A DNA stretch of 64,000 bases, taken from positions 620,001-684,000 of the forward strand of contig NZ_CP072876.1 of NCBI RefSeq assembly GCF_017968845.1, in the 5' to 3' direction. A program made the position numbers and the translations under genes. This DNA is from Microbacterium sp. NIBRBAC000506063 (lineage in GTDB: Bacteria > Actinomycetota > Actinomycetes > Actinomycetales > Microbacteriaceae). This document shows positions 1 through 9,042 of the stretch, one piece after another. The notes beneath the pieces were generated by a model that worked only from the letters and a program-made list of their open reading frames with translations, made no database searches and had not been told where the DNA came from. Each line of letters starts with the position of its first letter. Position 1 is the stretch's first letter.

Positions 1-2
1 AG

Positions 3-1010
3 CTGGCCGGGGCCGCTCAGGGCGCGGAGGGACTCCGGACGCCCGCGGCCCAGGCCGCGCAGGCCGCCGCCGGCACCTCGGCCGGGCTCGACCAGCTCGC
101 CGAGCAGGCCCCGGCCGCTCTGGCCGCGCAGCTGCGCGAGGCGGGTGCTGCGGCGAACGAGATCGGCGACGGGCTCGGCCTGCTCGCCCAGGGCGTCGAC
201 CAGTCCGCCGCCGGCGCACGGGCGCTCAGCACCGGCGCATCCGGTCTCGGCGACGGAGCGACGCAGCTCGCCTCCGGCGCGGACGAGCTCGTCAGCGGAC
301 TCGAGCAGCTGGCCTCCGGCACCGACGAGCTGGCCTCTGGTCTCGATCTGGCCGCCACCTCGCTCCCGTCGTTCAGCGATGAGGAGTACGAGACGCTCGC
401 CTCCGTCCTGGCCGACCCCGTCGGCTCGAACACGGGGAGTTCGACGATCTTCGGCCCGACGGCCATCCCGCTGCTCTCCACGGTCGTGCTGTGGTTCGGC
501 GGCCTCGCCTCCTTCGTCGTGCTGCGCGCGACCTCGGCGAGCGTTCTGACCTCGCGCAGCGCCTCCGCCGCGCTGGCGTGGCGCTCCTTCTGGCCGGCCG
601 CCGCCATAGGTGCGGGCCAGGGCGTGCTCGTCGCACTCATCGTGCAGATCGTCGCCCGCTACGACCTCGTCGCCTGGTGGGGCTTCGCCGGCATCGCGGT
701 GCTCGCGGGTGTGGCCTTCGCCGCGGTGAACCAGGCGCTCGTCGCGGTGTTCGGCGGTGCCGGCCGCTGGGTGAGCGCCCTGGTCGGCGTGCTCGTGGTC
801 GCGACCGGCCTCATCTCCACCGTGCCCGGATGGCTCGCCTCCCTCGGCGCGGCGATGCCGACCGCACCGGCCCTCGCCGGTCTCATCGAGGCGAGCGGCG
901 GCACCGCTGCCGGACTCGTCGTGTGGGGCGTGCTGTCGCTCGTGGTCACGACCCTCGTCGTGGCCCTGCGCCGCACGACGTCGGCAAAGGCGGTGCTGGC
1001 GGCGGCGTAG
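3..1010 (+). CDS. YhgE/Pip-type membrane protein, C-terminal part
   Basis: The gene is open from the left edge, so its N-terminus is missing. The visible 335 residues start with an Ala/Gln-rich extracytoplasmic stretch. Around residues 70-120 are heptad-like repeats of the form LASGxxELxxGLxxL (ASGADELVSGLEQLASGTDEL), the hallmark of the YhgE/Pip family and of related ABC-2-type membrane proteins. The last 180 residues hold about five or six hydrophobic helices, the first beginning at AIPLLSTVVLWFGGLASFVV, and end in a short basic tail. These proteins are thought to act as exporters or as phage/secretion-associated membrane proteins; the substrate cannot be read from sequence. No frameshift is seen. 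The 40 bases after the stop hold no gene. Confidence 0.75.
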   Translation: MAGAAQGAEGLRTPAAQAAQAAAGTSAGLDQLAEQAPAALAAQLREAGAAANEIGDGLGLLAQGVDQSAAGARALSTGASGLGDGATQLASGADELVSGLEQLASGTDELASGLDLAATSLPSFSDEEYETLASVLADPVGSNTGSSTIFGPTAIPLLSTVVLWFGGLASFVVLRATSASVLTSRSASAALAWRSFWPAAAIGAGQGVLVALIVQIVARYDLVAWWGFAGIAVLAGVAFAAVNQALVAVFGGAGRWVSALVGVLVVATGLISTVPGWLASLGAAMPTAPALAGLIEASGGTAAGLVVWGVLSLVVTTLVVALRRTTSAKAVLAAA

Positions 1011-1051
1011 CATCCGCCCCGAGACGCTCACGCTGCGGGTACCGTGAGGGG

Positions 1052-1641
1052 ATGCCCCGCCCTTCACGACCGATCCCGTACAGCTCGCCGCCCTCGAAGG
1101 ACAGCAGTACCTGGTGCTGCGGGTGGTGGGGCCGGTCGCCGATGATTTCGGAGCGACCCAGCGCGCGCTTCTGTCGGCGTTGCCGGCCGAGGTCTCGCAT
1201 CCGCACACGCCCCACGTCACGCTGCGCGGCTTCGCGGAACCCGAGGGCCGGGAAGAGGTCGAGGATTTCCTCCGCGAGTGGGCGACGGCCCAGCATCTGA
1301 TCTCCCTCACCTCCGAGGCTCTCGACACCTTCCCCTCGCCGTGGCAGATCGTGATCGTCCGGCTCGCCCGCACCGAGTCCCTCGTCTCGGCCTACTCCTC
1401 GCTGTCGGCGGCGCTCGCGCCGACGAGCTTCACCCGCGTCGGAGAGCTGAGCCCGGAGGAGTGGATCTTCCACCTTTCGGTCGTCTACGGCGGCCGCCTC
1501 GATCCGCGCGCCTGGACCGAGGCCGAGCGGATCGCGCACGAGCGGCGGCATCCGGTCGCGACCGAGATCGCGACCCAGGCCGAGTTCGTCTGGTACGCCG
1601 ACGGCGCCGAGCACCGCGAGCTCATCCCGCTCGGGCGCTGA
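1052..1641 (+). CDS. 2'-5' RNA ligase family protein (LigT/ThpR-like)
   Basis: This is a predicted RNA cyclic phosphodiesterase/2'-5' RNA ligase of the 2H phosphoesterase superfamily. Both HxT/S catalytic motifs are present: HVTLRGF near the N-terminus and FHLSVVYG near the C-terminus. The uninterrupted frame begins at GTG 1114, but the reading upstream (QLAALEGQQYLVLRVV) looks coding. It connects to ATG 1052 if one C is restored near 1060-1063, giving MPRPFTTDPVQ. I place the start at 1052 on that inference; 1114 is the conservative choice. Length of about 196 residues fits the family. The gene converges on ccsB, with a palindromic repeat between them. Physiological substrates are unknown. 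Confidence 0.75.
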
Positions 1642-1656
1642 CGCCGCCTCTCTCCC

Positions 1657-1723
1657 CGCACGGATGCAGGGCCGAACGACGGATGCAGGGTCAGACATCG
1701 GCGTGTCGCCCTGCATCCGTGCG
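1657..1723. repeat. 16-bp perfect inverted repeat between convergent genes
   Basis: The arms CGCACGGATGCAGGGC (1657-1672) and GCCCTGCATCCGTGCG (1708-1723) are perfect reverse complements separated by 35 bases. A second direct copy of ACGGATGCAGGG sits in the loop at 1679-1690. It lies between two convergent genes, so it could act as a bidirectional terminator, but there is no T-run. It may instead be a mobile palindromic repeat like those at 8960 and 61054. Confidence 0.8.
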
Positions 1724-1753
1724 CGCCGGCAGGTCTCGGATGCGGGAGCCCGC

Positions 1754-2725
1754 CTACAGCCCCGAGTACGCGTGCAGGCCCTTGAAGAAGACGTTGACGA
1801 TGGTGAAATTGAAGATCACCGCGGTGAAGCCGACGATCGACAGCCAGGCGGAGGGGTTGCCGCGCCAACCGCGCGTGGCGCGGGCGTGGATGTAGCCGGC
1901 GTAGAGCACCCAGATGATGAAGGTCCAGGTCTCCTTCACGTCGAAGCCCCAGTAGCGCCCCCAGGCATCCTGCGCCCAGATCGCCCCGGCGATGAGCGTG
2001 AACGTCCAGAAGATGAAGCCGATCGTCGCGAAGCGGTAGGCGAGGGCCTCGAGGCGGTCGGCCGTGGGCAGCGTCGCGAGGAACCGCGGTCCGATCTTCT
2101 CCGCCCCCTCGGCCACCAGGCGCGCCCGCCGCGACTGCATCAGCTGCGTCACCGACAGCGCGAAGGCGAGCGCGAAGAACGCCGTCGACAGCGAGGCGAC
2201 GAAGACGTGGATGACCAGCCACACCGACTTCAGCGGGTCCATGAGCGGGGTGACGATCACGTAGAAGCTGACCGCCGAGACCCCCAGCAGCACGACCACC
2301 AGACCCGTGATGAACGTGCCGAGGAATCGCAGGTCCAGACGTGTGAGCACGAGCAGGTAGACGAGCATGATCAGCAGGGTGCCGGTCATCGCGAACTCGT
2401 AGTTGTTCGCCCACGGCACGCGCCCGGCGGCGATGCCACGGGCCAGCGTCGCGGCCAGGTGCAGCACGAAGCCGAGCACCGTGAGCGAGGTGCCGATGCG
2501 CGCCATGACACGGGGAGAAGCGGCATCCGACGAGGAAGACGAAGCGGATGCCGCGGCGATGATCCCGGTGCGACCGCTGGCGACGAGCTCCGCCTCGCGC
2601 AGCTTCGCGTCGGAGGACTCCTCGGAGCGCCGCGCGAGGTCGAAGGCGTACGCGGTGAAGGCGAGGGCGTAGATCGCGATGGCGGTCCACAGCAGCAGGA
2701 CCGAGAGCGACTCGAGATCGGCCAT
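1754..2725 (-). CDS. ccsB: Cytochrome c biogenesis protein CcsB (CcsA/ResC type)
   Basis: This is the heme-handling half of System II cytochrome c maturation, which with ResB delivers heme across the membrane to apocytochromes. The 323-residue protein has about eight membrane helices. The tryptophan-rich signature WGRYWGFDVKETWTF (around residues 250-265) is the heme-binding WWD motif of CcsA/ResC proteins. Conserved His residues occur in FVLHLAATLARG and in the VIHVFVA helix. An Ala/Ser-rich cytoplasmic insert at residues 35-70 is unusual in composition but in frame. The frame is intact. The start lies 4 bases after the resB stop, so the two are co-transcribed and probably translationally coupled. 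Confidence 0.92.
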   Translation of the reverse strand: MADLESLSVLLLWTAIAIYALAFTAYAFDLARRSEESSDAKLREAELVASGRTGIIAAASASSSSSDAASPRVMARIGTSLTVLGFVLHLAATLARGIAAGRVPWANNYEFAMTGTLLIMLVYLLVLTRLDLRFLGTFITGLVVVLLGVSAVSFYVIVTPLMDPLKSVWLVIHVFVASLSTAFFALAFALSVTQLMQSRRARLVAEGAEKIGPRFLATLPTADRLEALAYRFATIGFIFWTFTLIAGAIWAQDAWGRYWGFDVKETWTFIIWVLYAGYIHARATRGWRGNPSAWLSIVGFTAVIFNFTIVNVFFKGLHAYSGL

Positions 2726-2729
2726 GGTG

Positions 2730-4460
2730 TCAGCCTACTTTCTGGGTGTCGGATGCCGCAGTGTCGGATGCCGCGGCCTGCGCATCCAACAGGCTGCCGT
2801 GCGCGGCAGCGAGGTCGTCGACGGCGGCGGCCAGGGTCGGGTCCTCGCCGCGGGCGAGGCCGGCGTATTCGAGGGTGATCGTGCCGTCCGCCGGGGTCGC
2901 CTTGACCCACATGCGGCGGCGCGGCACGAACAGCGCGAGCAGGAGCCCGGCGAGCGCGAGCAGTGAGAACACGAGCACCCAGACCGCCGAGCGGTCGTGG
3001 TGGATCTGCAGGGAGGCGTAGCGCTTGACCGAGTTCTCGTAGTCGGCGGATCCGTCGGGCGAGGCGTTCTCGAAGGTGATCATGCCGAGTCCGTTCGGCA
3101 GGTCGGCGCTCTCTCCCGGGGCGAGCTCGATGGACTCGAGCCCGGTGTCGCCGCCGGTGAGCTGGGTCATGTCGGTCGTGTCGAGCACGTACACCGAGCG
3201 CGGGGTGCCGTCGTCGATGCCGAGATCGCCCTCGTAGACGTTCAGGGTCAGAACAGGGTTGACGAGCGCCGGGTAGACCGAGGTGAACGCACCCGTGGCG
3301 AGCTCGGCCTGCGTCGGATAGAAGAAGCCCTGCAGACCCAGCTGCTCCGGCATCCCGTCGGCGATCTTCACGATGCCCAGCGACGTCATCGCCGAGTCCT
3401 GCGGCAGGAACGGCACGTCGTCGCGGAAGATGACCGTGCCCTCGGCATTGCGCACCGTGATCGTCGGCGCATAGCCGTTGCCCAGCAGGTAGATGCTGTC
3501 GCCGGCGACGGGCAGCGGGTGGTTGACGCGCACGGCGTCGCTCCAGACCTCGCCGTCGGCATCGCGCACCGTGATGTTCGCCGCGAAGTCGCCGGCCTGG
3601 CCTGCGCCGGGCGAGCCCGCAGGCACGTAGCTCACGTCGAAGCTGTCGAGAGTGATCGCGTAGGGCTCCAGCGCCTCCTCGGTGACGAAGCGGCCGCGCT
3701 GGATCGAGGAGTAGTCCAGGAGCGTGTTGACGAACGTCGTCTCCTCGACGATGACCTGCTGCCCCGTGTACGAGTAGCCGCCGCCGACGCCGACCGTGAC
3801 GAGCACGCCGACGAGCGCGAGGTGGAAGACGAGGTTGCCGGTCTCGCGCCAGTACCCGCGCTCGGCCGACACCGAATACGTGCCGCGGCCGTCGAAGCGG
3901 GCGACGCGGTAGCCGAGGGACTTCAGCTGCGTCTCGGCCGTGTCGACGGCGGCGGATGCCGCGGCATCCGGGTTCTCCGACTCTCGTGACACCTCGCGGT
4001 GATCGTCGAGCCGCGCCAGCCGCACGGGCGTGCGCGGCGGCTGCGCCCGCAGCGCCTTGGCATGGTGCTTGATGCGCGGGATGACGCAGCCGATGAGCGA
4101 GATGAACAGCAGCAGGTAGATCGCCGAGAACCACGGCGACATGTACACGTCGAAGAGGTCGAGCGCGTCGAGCACCGGGAAGAGATCCGGGTTGTCCGCC
4201 CGCCACTGGGTGACGCCGTTCGGATCGGCCATGCGCTGCGGGAAGAGCGATCCGGGGATCGCGGCGATCGCGAGGATCAGCAGCAGCACCAGCGCCGTGC
4301 GCATCGAGGTGAGCTGCCGCCATCCCCAGCGCAGCCAACCGGTGACGCCGAGGCGGGGCTGGACGATGGCGGATCCGCCGTCGACGTGGTCGCTCGGGCG
4401 CAGGGGGTCGGATGCCGCAGCCCCCGAACCCGCTTGCGGGTCAGAGGGGGAGCTCGACAC
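2730..4460 (-). CDS. resB: Cytochrome c biogenesis protein ResB
   Basis: ResB is the membrane partner of CcsB in System II. The 576-residue protein has the expected plan: a cytoplasmic N-terminal tail rich in Ser/Pro, a helix at about residues 55-75 (TALVLLLILAIAAIPGSLFP, with the family's PGS motif), further helices near 110-130 and 190-215, a long extracytoplasmic domain to about residue 505, and a last helix (VWVLVFSLLALAGLLLALFV) followed by a charged tail. No frameshift is present. It overlaps the 3' end of ccdA by 20 bases and is followed at once by ccsB. A perfect 18-bp palindrome built from the GCATCCG heptamer (3953-3970) lies inside the gene and encodes an Ala-rich stretch. Confidence 0.92.
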   Translation of the reverse strand: MSSSPSDPQAGSGAAASDPLRPSDHVDGGSAIVQPRLGVTGWLRWGWRQLTSMRTALVLLLILAIAAIPGSLFPQRMADPNGVTQWRADNPDLFPVLDALDLFDVYMSPWFSAIYLLLFISLIGCVIPRIKHHAKALRAQPPRTPVRLARLDDHREVSRESENPDAAASAAVDTAETQLKSLGYRVARFDGRGTYSVSAERGYWRETGNLVFHLALVGVLVTVGVGGGYSYTGQQVIVEETTFVNTLLDYSSIQRGRFVTEEALEPYAITLDSFDVSYVPAGSPGAGQAGDFAANITVRDADGEVWSDAVRVNHPLPVAGDSIYLLGNGYAPTITVRNAEGTVIFRDDVPFLPQDSAMTSLGIVKIADGMPEQLGLQGFFYPTQAELATGAFTSVYPALVNPVLTLNVYEGDLGIDDGTPRSVYVLDTTDMTQLTGGDTGLESIELAPGESADLPNGLGMITFENASPDGSADYENSVKRYASLQIHHDRSAVWVLVFSLLALAGLLLALFVPRRRMWVKATPADGTITLEYAGLARGEDPTLAAAVDDLAAAHGSLLDAQAAASDTAASDTQKVG

Positions 4461-5282
4461 TGATCATCACCGCCCCGAGCTTCGACATGATCTCGGTCCA
4501 CAGGCCGGTCACCATGAGGAGGCCGAGGAGGATCAGCAGCACGCCGCCGATGATGTTGACGACGCGGATGTGGCGGCGCAGGAATCCGACCGTGCGGGTG
4601 GCCCAGTTAAAGCCGAGCGCGATCAGCAGGAACGGGATGCCGAGCCCGAGCGAGTAGGCCAGGCCCAGCAGCGAGGCACGCCAGGGGTCGCCGAGGTTCC
4701 ACGACATCGCCATGATCGCCGTGAGGGTGGGGCCCATGCACGGCGCCCAGCCGATGCCGAGCGCGACGCCGAGCAGCGGTGCGCCGATGAGGCCCGTACG
4801 CGAGTTCACCTGGAACCGGAGGTTGCGCTGCGCGAAGCCGAAGAGCCCGAGGAAGACGAGCCCCATGAGGATGATGAGCACGCCGAAGATCCGGGTGAGC
4901 AGATCTCCCCAGACCAGGAAGAAGGCACCCGCGGCGCCTCCGACGATGCTGAAGGCGATGAAGACGACGCTGAAGCCGAGGATGAACAGCAGCACGCCCA
5001 GCACGAGGCGGCTGCGGGCGACGGTGGGCGTGCCGGTCGCGATCGCCGTGCCTGCGGCATCCGATCCTGCGACGCTCCCGGGGATCGCCCCCGCGGTCCC
5101 TGAACTCGTCGAAGGACCCGCGTCCCCCTCACGCGCAACGGGAGCGACCGCGCCGCTGATGAAGCCGAGGTACCCCGGCACGAGCGGCAGCACACAGGGC
5201 GAGAGGAAGGAGAGGAGGCCGGCGAGCATCGCGACCGGGATCGCGACCCACAGCGCCCCGACGATGAGGGCCTCGGGGTCAC
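4441..5282 (-). CDS. ccdA: CcdA-type cytochrome c biogenesis/thiol-disulfide transporter
   Basis: CcdA carries reducing equivalents across the membrane to ResA-like thioredoxins that reduce apocytochrome c. Six helices and the two active-site cysteines are visible, in LSFLSPCVLPLVPGYLGF and GIGWAPCMGPTLTAI. I place the start at GTG 5282, which overlaps the resA stop as GTGA. Reading into the gene needs one extra C right after the start (ACC CCC GAG), the same shortened context seen in aspS and upp. Between helices 1 and 2 is an Ala/Gly/Thr-rich loop containing GPSTSSGT, encoded by a known type of dispersed repeat (see 5095-5118). The loop is longer than usual for CcdA. Confidence 0.88.
5095..5118. 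repeat. GGTCCCTGA-type dispersed repeat inside ccdA
   Basis: The stretch beginning GGTCCCTGAACTCGTCGAAG and ending in GACC matches the short repeat class GGnCCTGAGCnTGTCGAAGGnCC that is scattered in actinobacterial genomes. Its ends, GGTCC and GGACC, are complementary. Here it is in frame and encodes the GPSTSSGT peptide of the CcdA loop. A degenerate intergenic relative lies at 14197-14217. Confidence 0.6.
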
Positions 5283-5922
5283 GCGTCCTCCGCGAGGACG
5301 TCCTTGACGACGGAGGACAGGATCGACGGCTGGCTGATCGCGCCGATGAGGCGGGCAGCGACACGGCCCTGTTTGTCGATCACGACCGTCGTCGGGTGGC
5401 CTGCGGCGGCACGACCGCGGCGAAGGCGAGCTTGGCCTCGCCCGTGGCGATGTCGATGATGCTCGGATAGCTGACGCCGTAGGTCTCGGCGAAGGCGAGC
5501 GAGGTCTCGGCCTGGTCGCGGGTGTTCACGCCCAGGAAGGCGACGTCCTGGTCCTGGTACTCCTGCCAGACCTCTTCGAGGACGGAGGCCTCGACGCGAC
5601 AGGGGCCGCAGGCCGCGTACCAGAAGTTCACCACGACGACCTCGCCGAGGGTCTCTGCGCTGTCGAAGCGCTCGCCCTGGTCGGTGACGCCGCCGTAGAC
5701 GATGGGCGCGTTGCGCTCGTCTTCGGGGAACTCCATGACCCGGAAGCCGTCGGCGGCGATGTAGCCCTTGTTGGTGCCGTCGAGGAAGTCCTGCGTCGCG
5801 GAGTCGGGTGCGCAGGCGGCCAAGCCGATGCCAAGCGTCGCGGCGAGCGCTGCGGCCCCGAGGCGCCGGGCAAGGCGTTTCGGGCGGACTCGTCCGCGAT
5901 CAGCCGGGTGGGTCGACGACAT
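5279..5922 (-). CDS. TlpA/ResA-family thioredoxin-like lipoprotein
   Basis: This is a membrane-anchored extracytoplasmic thioredoxin that would reduce apocytochrome c cysteines, receiving electrons from CcdA. The protein starts at ATG 5922 with a basic stretch, a hydrophobic helix and the lipobox LAAC (about residues 28-31). The redox motif ACGPCRVE is near residue 100; the CGPC dipeptide differs from the CEPC of Bacillus ResA. One C is missing near 5396 (GCC ACC CCG expected). With it restored the protein ends in an EDA-type C-terminus at TGA 5281-5279, which overlaps the ccdA start. It is the first gene of the resA-ccdA-resB-ccsB run. Confidence 0.88.
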
Positions 5923-5975
5923 GCGAGACACGCCGGTCAGTGTACGCGGGCTCCCTATGCACGAGCCGGATGCGG

Positions 5976-6605
5976 TCACACCGCCCCGACGTCGACCGCG
6001 TCTCCGGTGAGGGCCGGCTCCGCGTAGCCGATCTCCTGCCACTTCCCGTCGGCGTACGTGAACGAGGTCACGCTCGACAGCGCGCAGCGCCGGGAGCGCG
6101 GGTCGTGCTTGTACGGCAGCCCCGCCACATGCAGATGCGTCACCCAGATGGGGGCCTGATGCGAGACGATCACCACATCGCCGTCGGATGCGGCGTCCCA
6201 GGCGTCATCCATCGCGGCGGTCATCCGCTGCGCGATCGAGAGGTACGGCTCGCCCCAGCTCGGCCGGGAGGGCCGGCGCAGATGCCGCCAGTTCAGCGGG
6301 TTCAGGAGGGCACGGTGCATCTGCGTGCCCTCGAAGACGTTGCTCGGCTCGATGACGCGCTCGTCGAGCTCGGGCGTCAGGCCGAACCGCTCGGCGAACG
6401 GCGCCGCCGACTCCTGCGTGCGCTCCAGCGGCGAGCAGCGCAGCAGGCTCACCGGGCGATCGAGGGAGGCGATGTAGGCCGCCGCGGCATCCGCCATCTG
6501 TCGTCCGGCCTCGCTCAGATGGAAATCCGGGAGTCGCCCGTAGAGGATGCGGCCGGGGTTGTGCACCTCGCCGTGCCGGACGAGGTGGAGACGCCTTCCA
6601 GTCAT
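5976..6605 (-). CDS. Histidine phosphatase (phosphoglycerate-mutase-like) family protein
   Basis: The 209-residue protein carries the catalytic LVRHGE motif at residues 7-12, an RCSPLERTQESA motif near 56-67 and the second catalytic His in VIVSHQAPIW near 146-155. It belongs to the branch-2-like histidine phosphatases rather than to glycolytic mutases. The substrate is unknown. It sits directly upstream of the resA operon on the same strand, with 53 bases between. Homologues next to cytochrome c biogenesis genes are common in actinobacteria, but a functional link is inference. The frame is intact. Confidence 0.85.
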   Translation of the reverse strand: MTGRRLHLVRHGEVHNPGRILYGRLPDFHLSEAGRQMADAAAAYIASLDRPVSLLRCSPLERTQESAAPFAERFGLTPELDERVIEPSNVFEGTQMHRALLNPLNWRHLRRPSRPSWGEPYLSIAQRMTAAMDDAWDAASDGDVVIVSHQAPIWVTHLHVAGLPYKHDPRSRRCALSSVTSFTYADGKWQEIGYAEPALTGDAVDVGAV

Positions 6606-6646
6606 TCCGTCAGTCTAGAAGGCGCCTCCGCAGAGCCGAGGGTCGC

Positions 6647-7042
6647 TCAGGCCTGCTTCTGGTACTTGGCGTCGCCGAAACCGATCACGAAGTAGCCGAT
6701 GATCGGGATCAGCCACAGCAGGAAGAAGGAGGACACCGCACCCTTGCCGAAGTTCGCGCCCAGCTTGATGGCCACCAGGATGGCGAAGACGACGTTCACG
6801 ATCGGGATCAGGTAGAGCAGCACCAGCCACCCCGAGTAGCCGGCGATCTTGACGAGGAAGATGAGATTGACCAACGGGATGATGGCCAGGATGCCGGGGT
6901 GACCCGCCTTCGTGAAGACTTTCCACAGCGCGACGACCACGAGCACGTACAGAACCAGACCGACGATGATCGACGGGCCCGAGAAGGCCTGCGCGTACAC
7001 CGCATCGATGTTGTTCACGGCGGGGACCAGAGCGAGAGACAT
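6647..7042 (-). CDS. DUF5684 small membrane protein
   Basis: The 131-residue protein has four predicted helices separated by short turns. The motifs WKVFTKAGHPGILAIIPLVN and KIAGYSGWLVLLYLIPIVN are typical of the DUF5684 family (paired xxKAGxPGWxxxIPxxN repeats). The C-terminus is short and basic. The function of the family is unknown. The gene is monocistronic, transcribed away from aspS, with 134 bases between the two starts that must hold both promoters. Confidence 0.8.
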   Translation of the reverse strand: MSLALVPAVNNIDAVYAQAFSGPSIIVGLVLYVLVVVALWKVFTKAGHPGILAIIPLVNLIFLVKIAGYSGWLVLLYLIPIVNVVFAILVAIKLGANFGKGAVSSFFLLWLIPIIGYFVIGFGDAKYQKQA

Positions 7043-7163
7043 GAACGAACCTTCCTTGGGATGCCGGCGGCTGTGCCGGCGCTCGCGAGTCTACTGAAGC
7101 GGCACCCCGCCGCCCAAGACTGTTTCCGAACCCGACGTAGAATGGCCAGGTTGCCTTTCCCCT

Positions 7164-7169
7164 AGGAGG
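7164..7169 (+). promoter_or_regulatory. Ribosome binding site of aspS
   Basis: A consensus AGGAGG lies 7 bases before GTG 7177 and decides the aspS start. Confidence 0.85.
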
Positions 7170-7176
7170 ATTCCCC

Positions 7177-8955
7177 GTGCTTCGCACCCATACGGCCGGC
7201 TCTCTGCGAGCCGAGCACATCGGTCAGACCGTCACCCTCGCGGGGTGGGTCGATCGCCGGCGCGATCACGGCGGCGTCGCCTTCATCGACCTGCGGGACG
7301 CCTCCGGGATCGCCCAGGTCGTCATCCGCGACGAGGAGATCGCGCACCCGCTGCGCAGCGAGTTCGTGCTGAGAGTGACCGGTGAGGTCTCGCGCCGCCC
7401 GGCCGGCAACGAGAACCCGAACCTCCCGACGGGCGAGATCGAGGTCGTCGCGACGGAGGTCGTGGTGATCAACGAGTCCGCTCCCCTGCCGTTCCAGGTT
7501 TCGACCGGGCTCGAGGGCGCCGACCCATCGGCGAGGACGTGCGCTTCGCGCACCGCTACCTCGACCTGCGCCGTCCGGAGCCCGCCGCCGCCATGCGTCT
7601 GCGCTCGGACGTCAACAAGGCGGTCCGCGACGTCCTGCACGGGCGCGGCTTCACCGAGGTCGAGACGCCCACCCTCACCCGCTCGACCCCGAGGGCGCCC
7701 GCGACTTCCTCGTGCCCGCGCGCCTGCACCCGGGCAGCTGGTACGCCCTGCCGCAGAGCCCGCAGCTGTTCAAGCAGCTGCTCATGGTCGGCGGCATCGA
7801 GAAGTATTACCAGCTCGCCCGCTGCTACCGCGACGAGGACTTCCGCGCCGACCGGCAGCCGGAGTTCACCCAGCTCGACATCGAGATGAGCTTCGTCGAC
7901 CAGGAAGACGTCATCGAGATGATGGAGGACGTCATCCGCGCCATATGGGCGACGATCGGCGTGGAGGTGCAGACCCCGATCCCCGGATCACCTACGCCGA
8001 CGCCATGGCCAAGTACGGCTCCGACAAGCCCGACCTGCGTTTCGGGCTCGAGCTCACTGAGGCGACCGACTACTTCGCAGACACCCCGTTCCGCGTCTTC
8101 CAGGCCGAGTACGTCGGCGCCGTCCTCATGCCCGGCGGTGCGGGTCAGCCGCGCAAGGTGCTCGACGCCTGGCAGGACTGGGCCAAGCAGCGCGGCGCCC
8201 GAGGCCTGGCCTACGTCCTCTTCAACGAGGACGGCACGCTCGGCGGTCCCGTGGCCAAGAACCTCTCCGAGGCGGAGCAGGCCGGCCTGGCCGAGCTCGT
8301 CGGAGCGAAGCCCGGCGACTGCGCCTTCTTCGCCGCCGGCTCGACCAAGGACGCCCGCGCCCTCCTCGGCGCCGCCCGCGTCGAGATCGGCCGTCGCCTG
8401 GGCCTGCTCGACCCCGACACCTTCGCCTTCACCTGGGTGGTCGACGCTCCGATGTTCGAGCCGGCATCGGATGCCGTGGCATCCGGTGACGTCGCCGTGG
8501 GATCCGGCGCATGGACGGCCGTGCACCACGCCTTCACCGGACCCAAGCCCGAGTTCGAGGACACCTTCGACACCGACCCGGGCTCGGCGCTCTCCTACGC
8601 CTACGACATCGTGTGCAACGGCACCGAGCTCGGCGGCGGGTCGATCCGCATCCATCGCGAGGACATCCAGAAGCGAGTGTTCGCCGTCATGGGGCTCTCC
8701 GAGGAGGAGGCGCAGGAGAAGTTCGGCTTCCTGCTGGACGCCTTCACCTTCGGGGCACCCCCGCACGGCGGCATCGCGATCGGCATGGACCGGGTGCTCC
8801 AGCACCTGAGCAAGGCGGAGTCGATCCGCGAGGTCATCGCCTTCCCCAAGACCGGCAACGGCTTCGACCCGCTCACCGCGGCGCCGGCCCCCATCACCCC
8901 GGCACAGCGCGCCGAGGCCGGCGTCGACCACGACCCGGACGCCGACGAGGACTGA
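7177..8955 (+). CDS. aspS: Aspartyl-tRNA synthetase
   Basis: AspRS charges tRNA-Asp in the cytoplasm and is essential. The N-terminal OB-fold anticodon-binding domain ([19 protein letters not shown]), class II motif 2 ([17 protein letters not shown]) and motif 3 region ([14 protein letters not shown]) are all present. The open reading frame is broken three times, near 7522, 7690 and 7985. Each break is repaired by one extra C (GAC CCC ATC, ACC CCC GAG, ATC CCC CGG). The three shifts sum to zero, so the C-terminal third is back in the starting frame. An essential gene with three such lesions is the clearest evidence of base-calling error in this window. With repairs the protein is about 593 residues, normal for bacterial AspRS. 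Confidence 0.95.
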   Translation: MLRTHTAGSLRAEHIGQTVTLAGWVDRRRDHGGVAFIDLRDASGIAQVVIRDEEIAHPLRSEFVLRVTGEVSRRPAGNENPNLPTGEIEVVATEVVVINESAPLPFQVSTGLEGADPSARTCASRTATSTCAVRSPPPPCVCARTSTRRSATSCTGAASPRSRRPPSPARPRGRPRLPRARAPAPGQLVRPAAEPAAVQAAAHGRRHREVLPARPLLPRRGLPRRPAAGVHPARHRDELRRPGRRHRDDGGRHPRHMGDDRRGGADPDPRITYADAMAKYGSDKPDLRFGLELTEATDYFADTPFRVFQAEYVGAVLMPGGAGQPRKVLDAWQDWAKQRGARGLAYVLFNEDGTLGGPVAKNLSEAEQAGLAELVGAKPGDCAFFAAGSTKDARALLGAARVEIGRRLGLLDPDTFAFTWVVDAPMFEPASDAVASGDVAVGSGAWTAVHHAFTGPKPEFEDTFDTDPGSALSYAYDIVCNGTELGGGSIRIHREDIQKRVFAVMGLSEEEAQEKFGFLLDAFTFGAPPHGGIAIGMDRVLQHLSKAESIREVIAFPKTGNGFDPLTAAPAPITPAQRAEAGVDHDPDADED

Positions 8956-8959
8956 GGCG

Positions 8960-9038
8960 GCACAACCTCGCGAATCTGCACTGTTTCGCAGAGACTCTGC
9001 GAATCTCTGCGTGATAGTGCAGATCTGCGGAATTGCGC
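8960..9038. repeat. Palindromic repeat, copy 1 (right after aspS)
   Basis: The left arm GCACAACCTCGCGAATCTGC (8960-8979) is largely complementary to the right arm around GTGCAGATCTGCGGAATTGC (9017-9036). A perfect inner hairpin, CGCAGAG/CTCTGCG, lies at 8988-9002. A related copy flanks the other side of the next gene (9987-10067). The element would fold into a long imperfect hairpin. It may terminate aspS transcription, but the pairing of two copies around one gene suggests a mobile or recombinogenic repeat. Confidence 0.75.
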
Positions 9039-9042
9039 GGTC

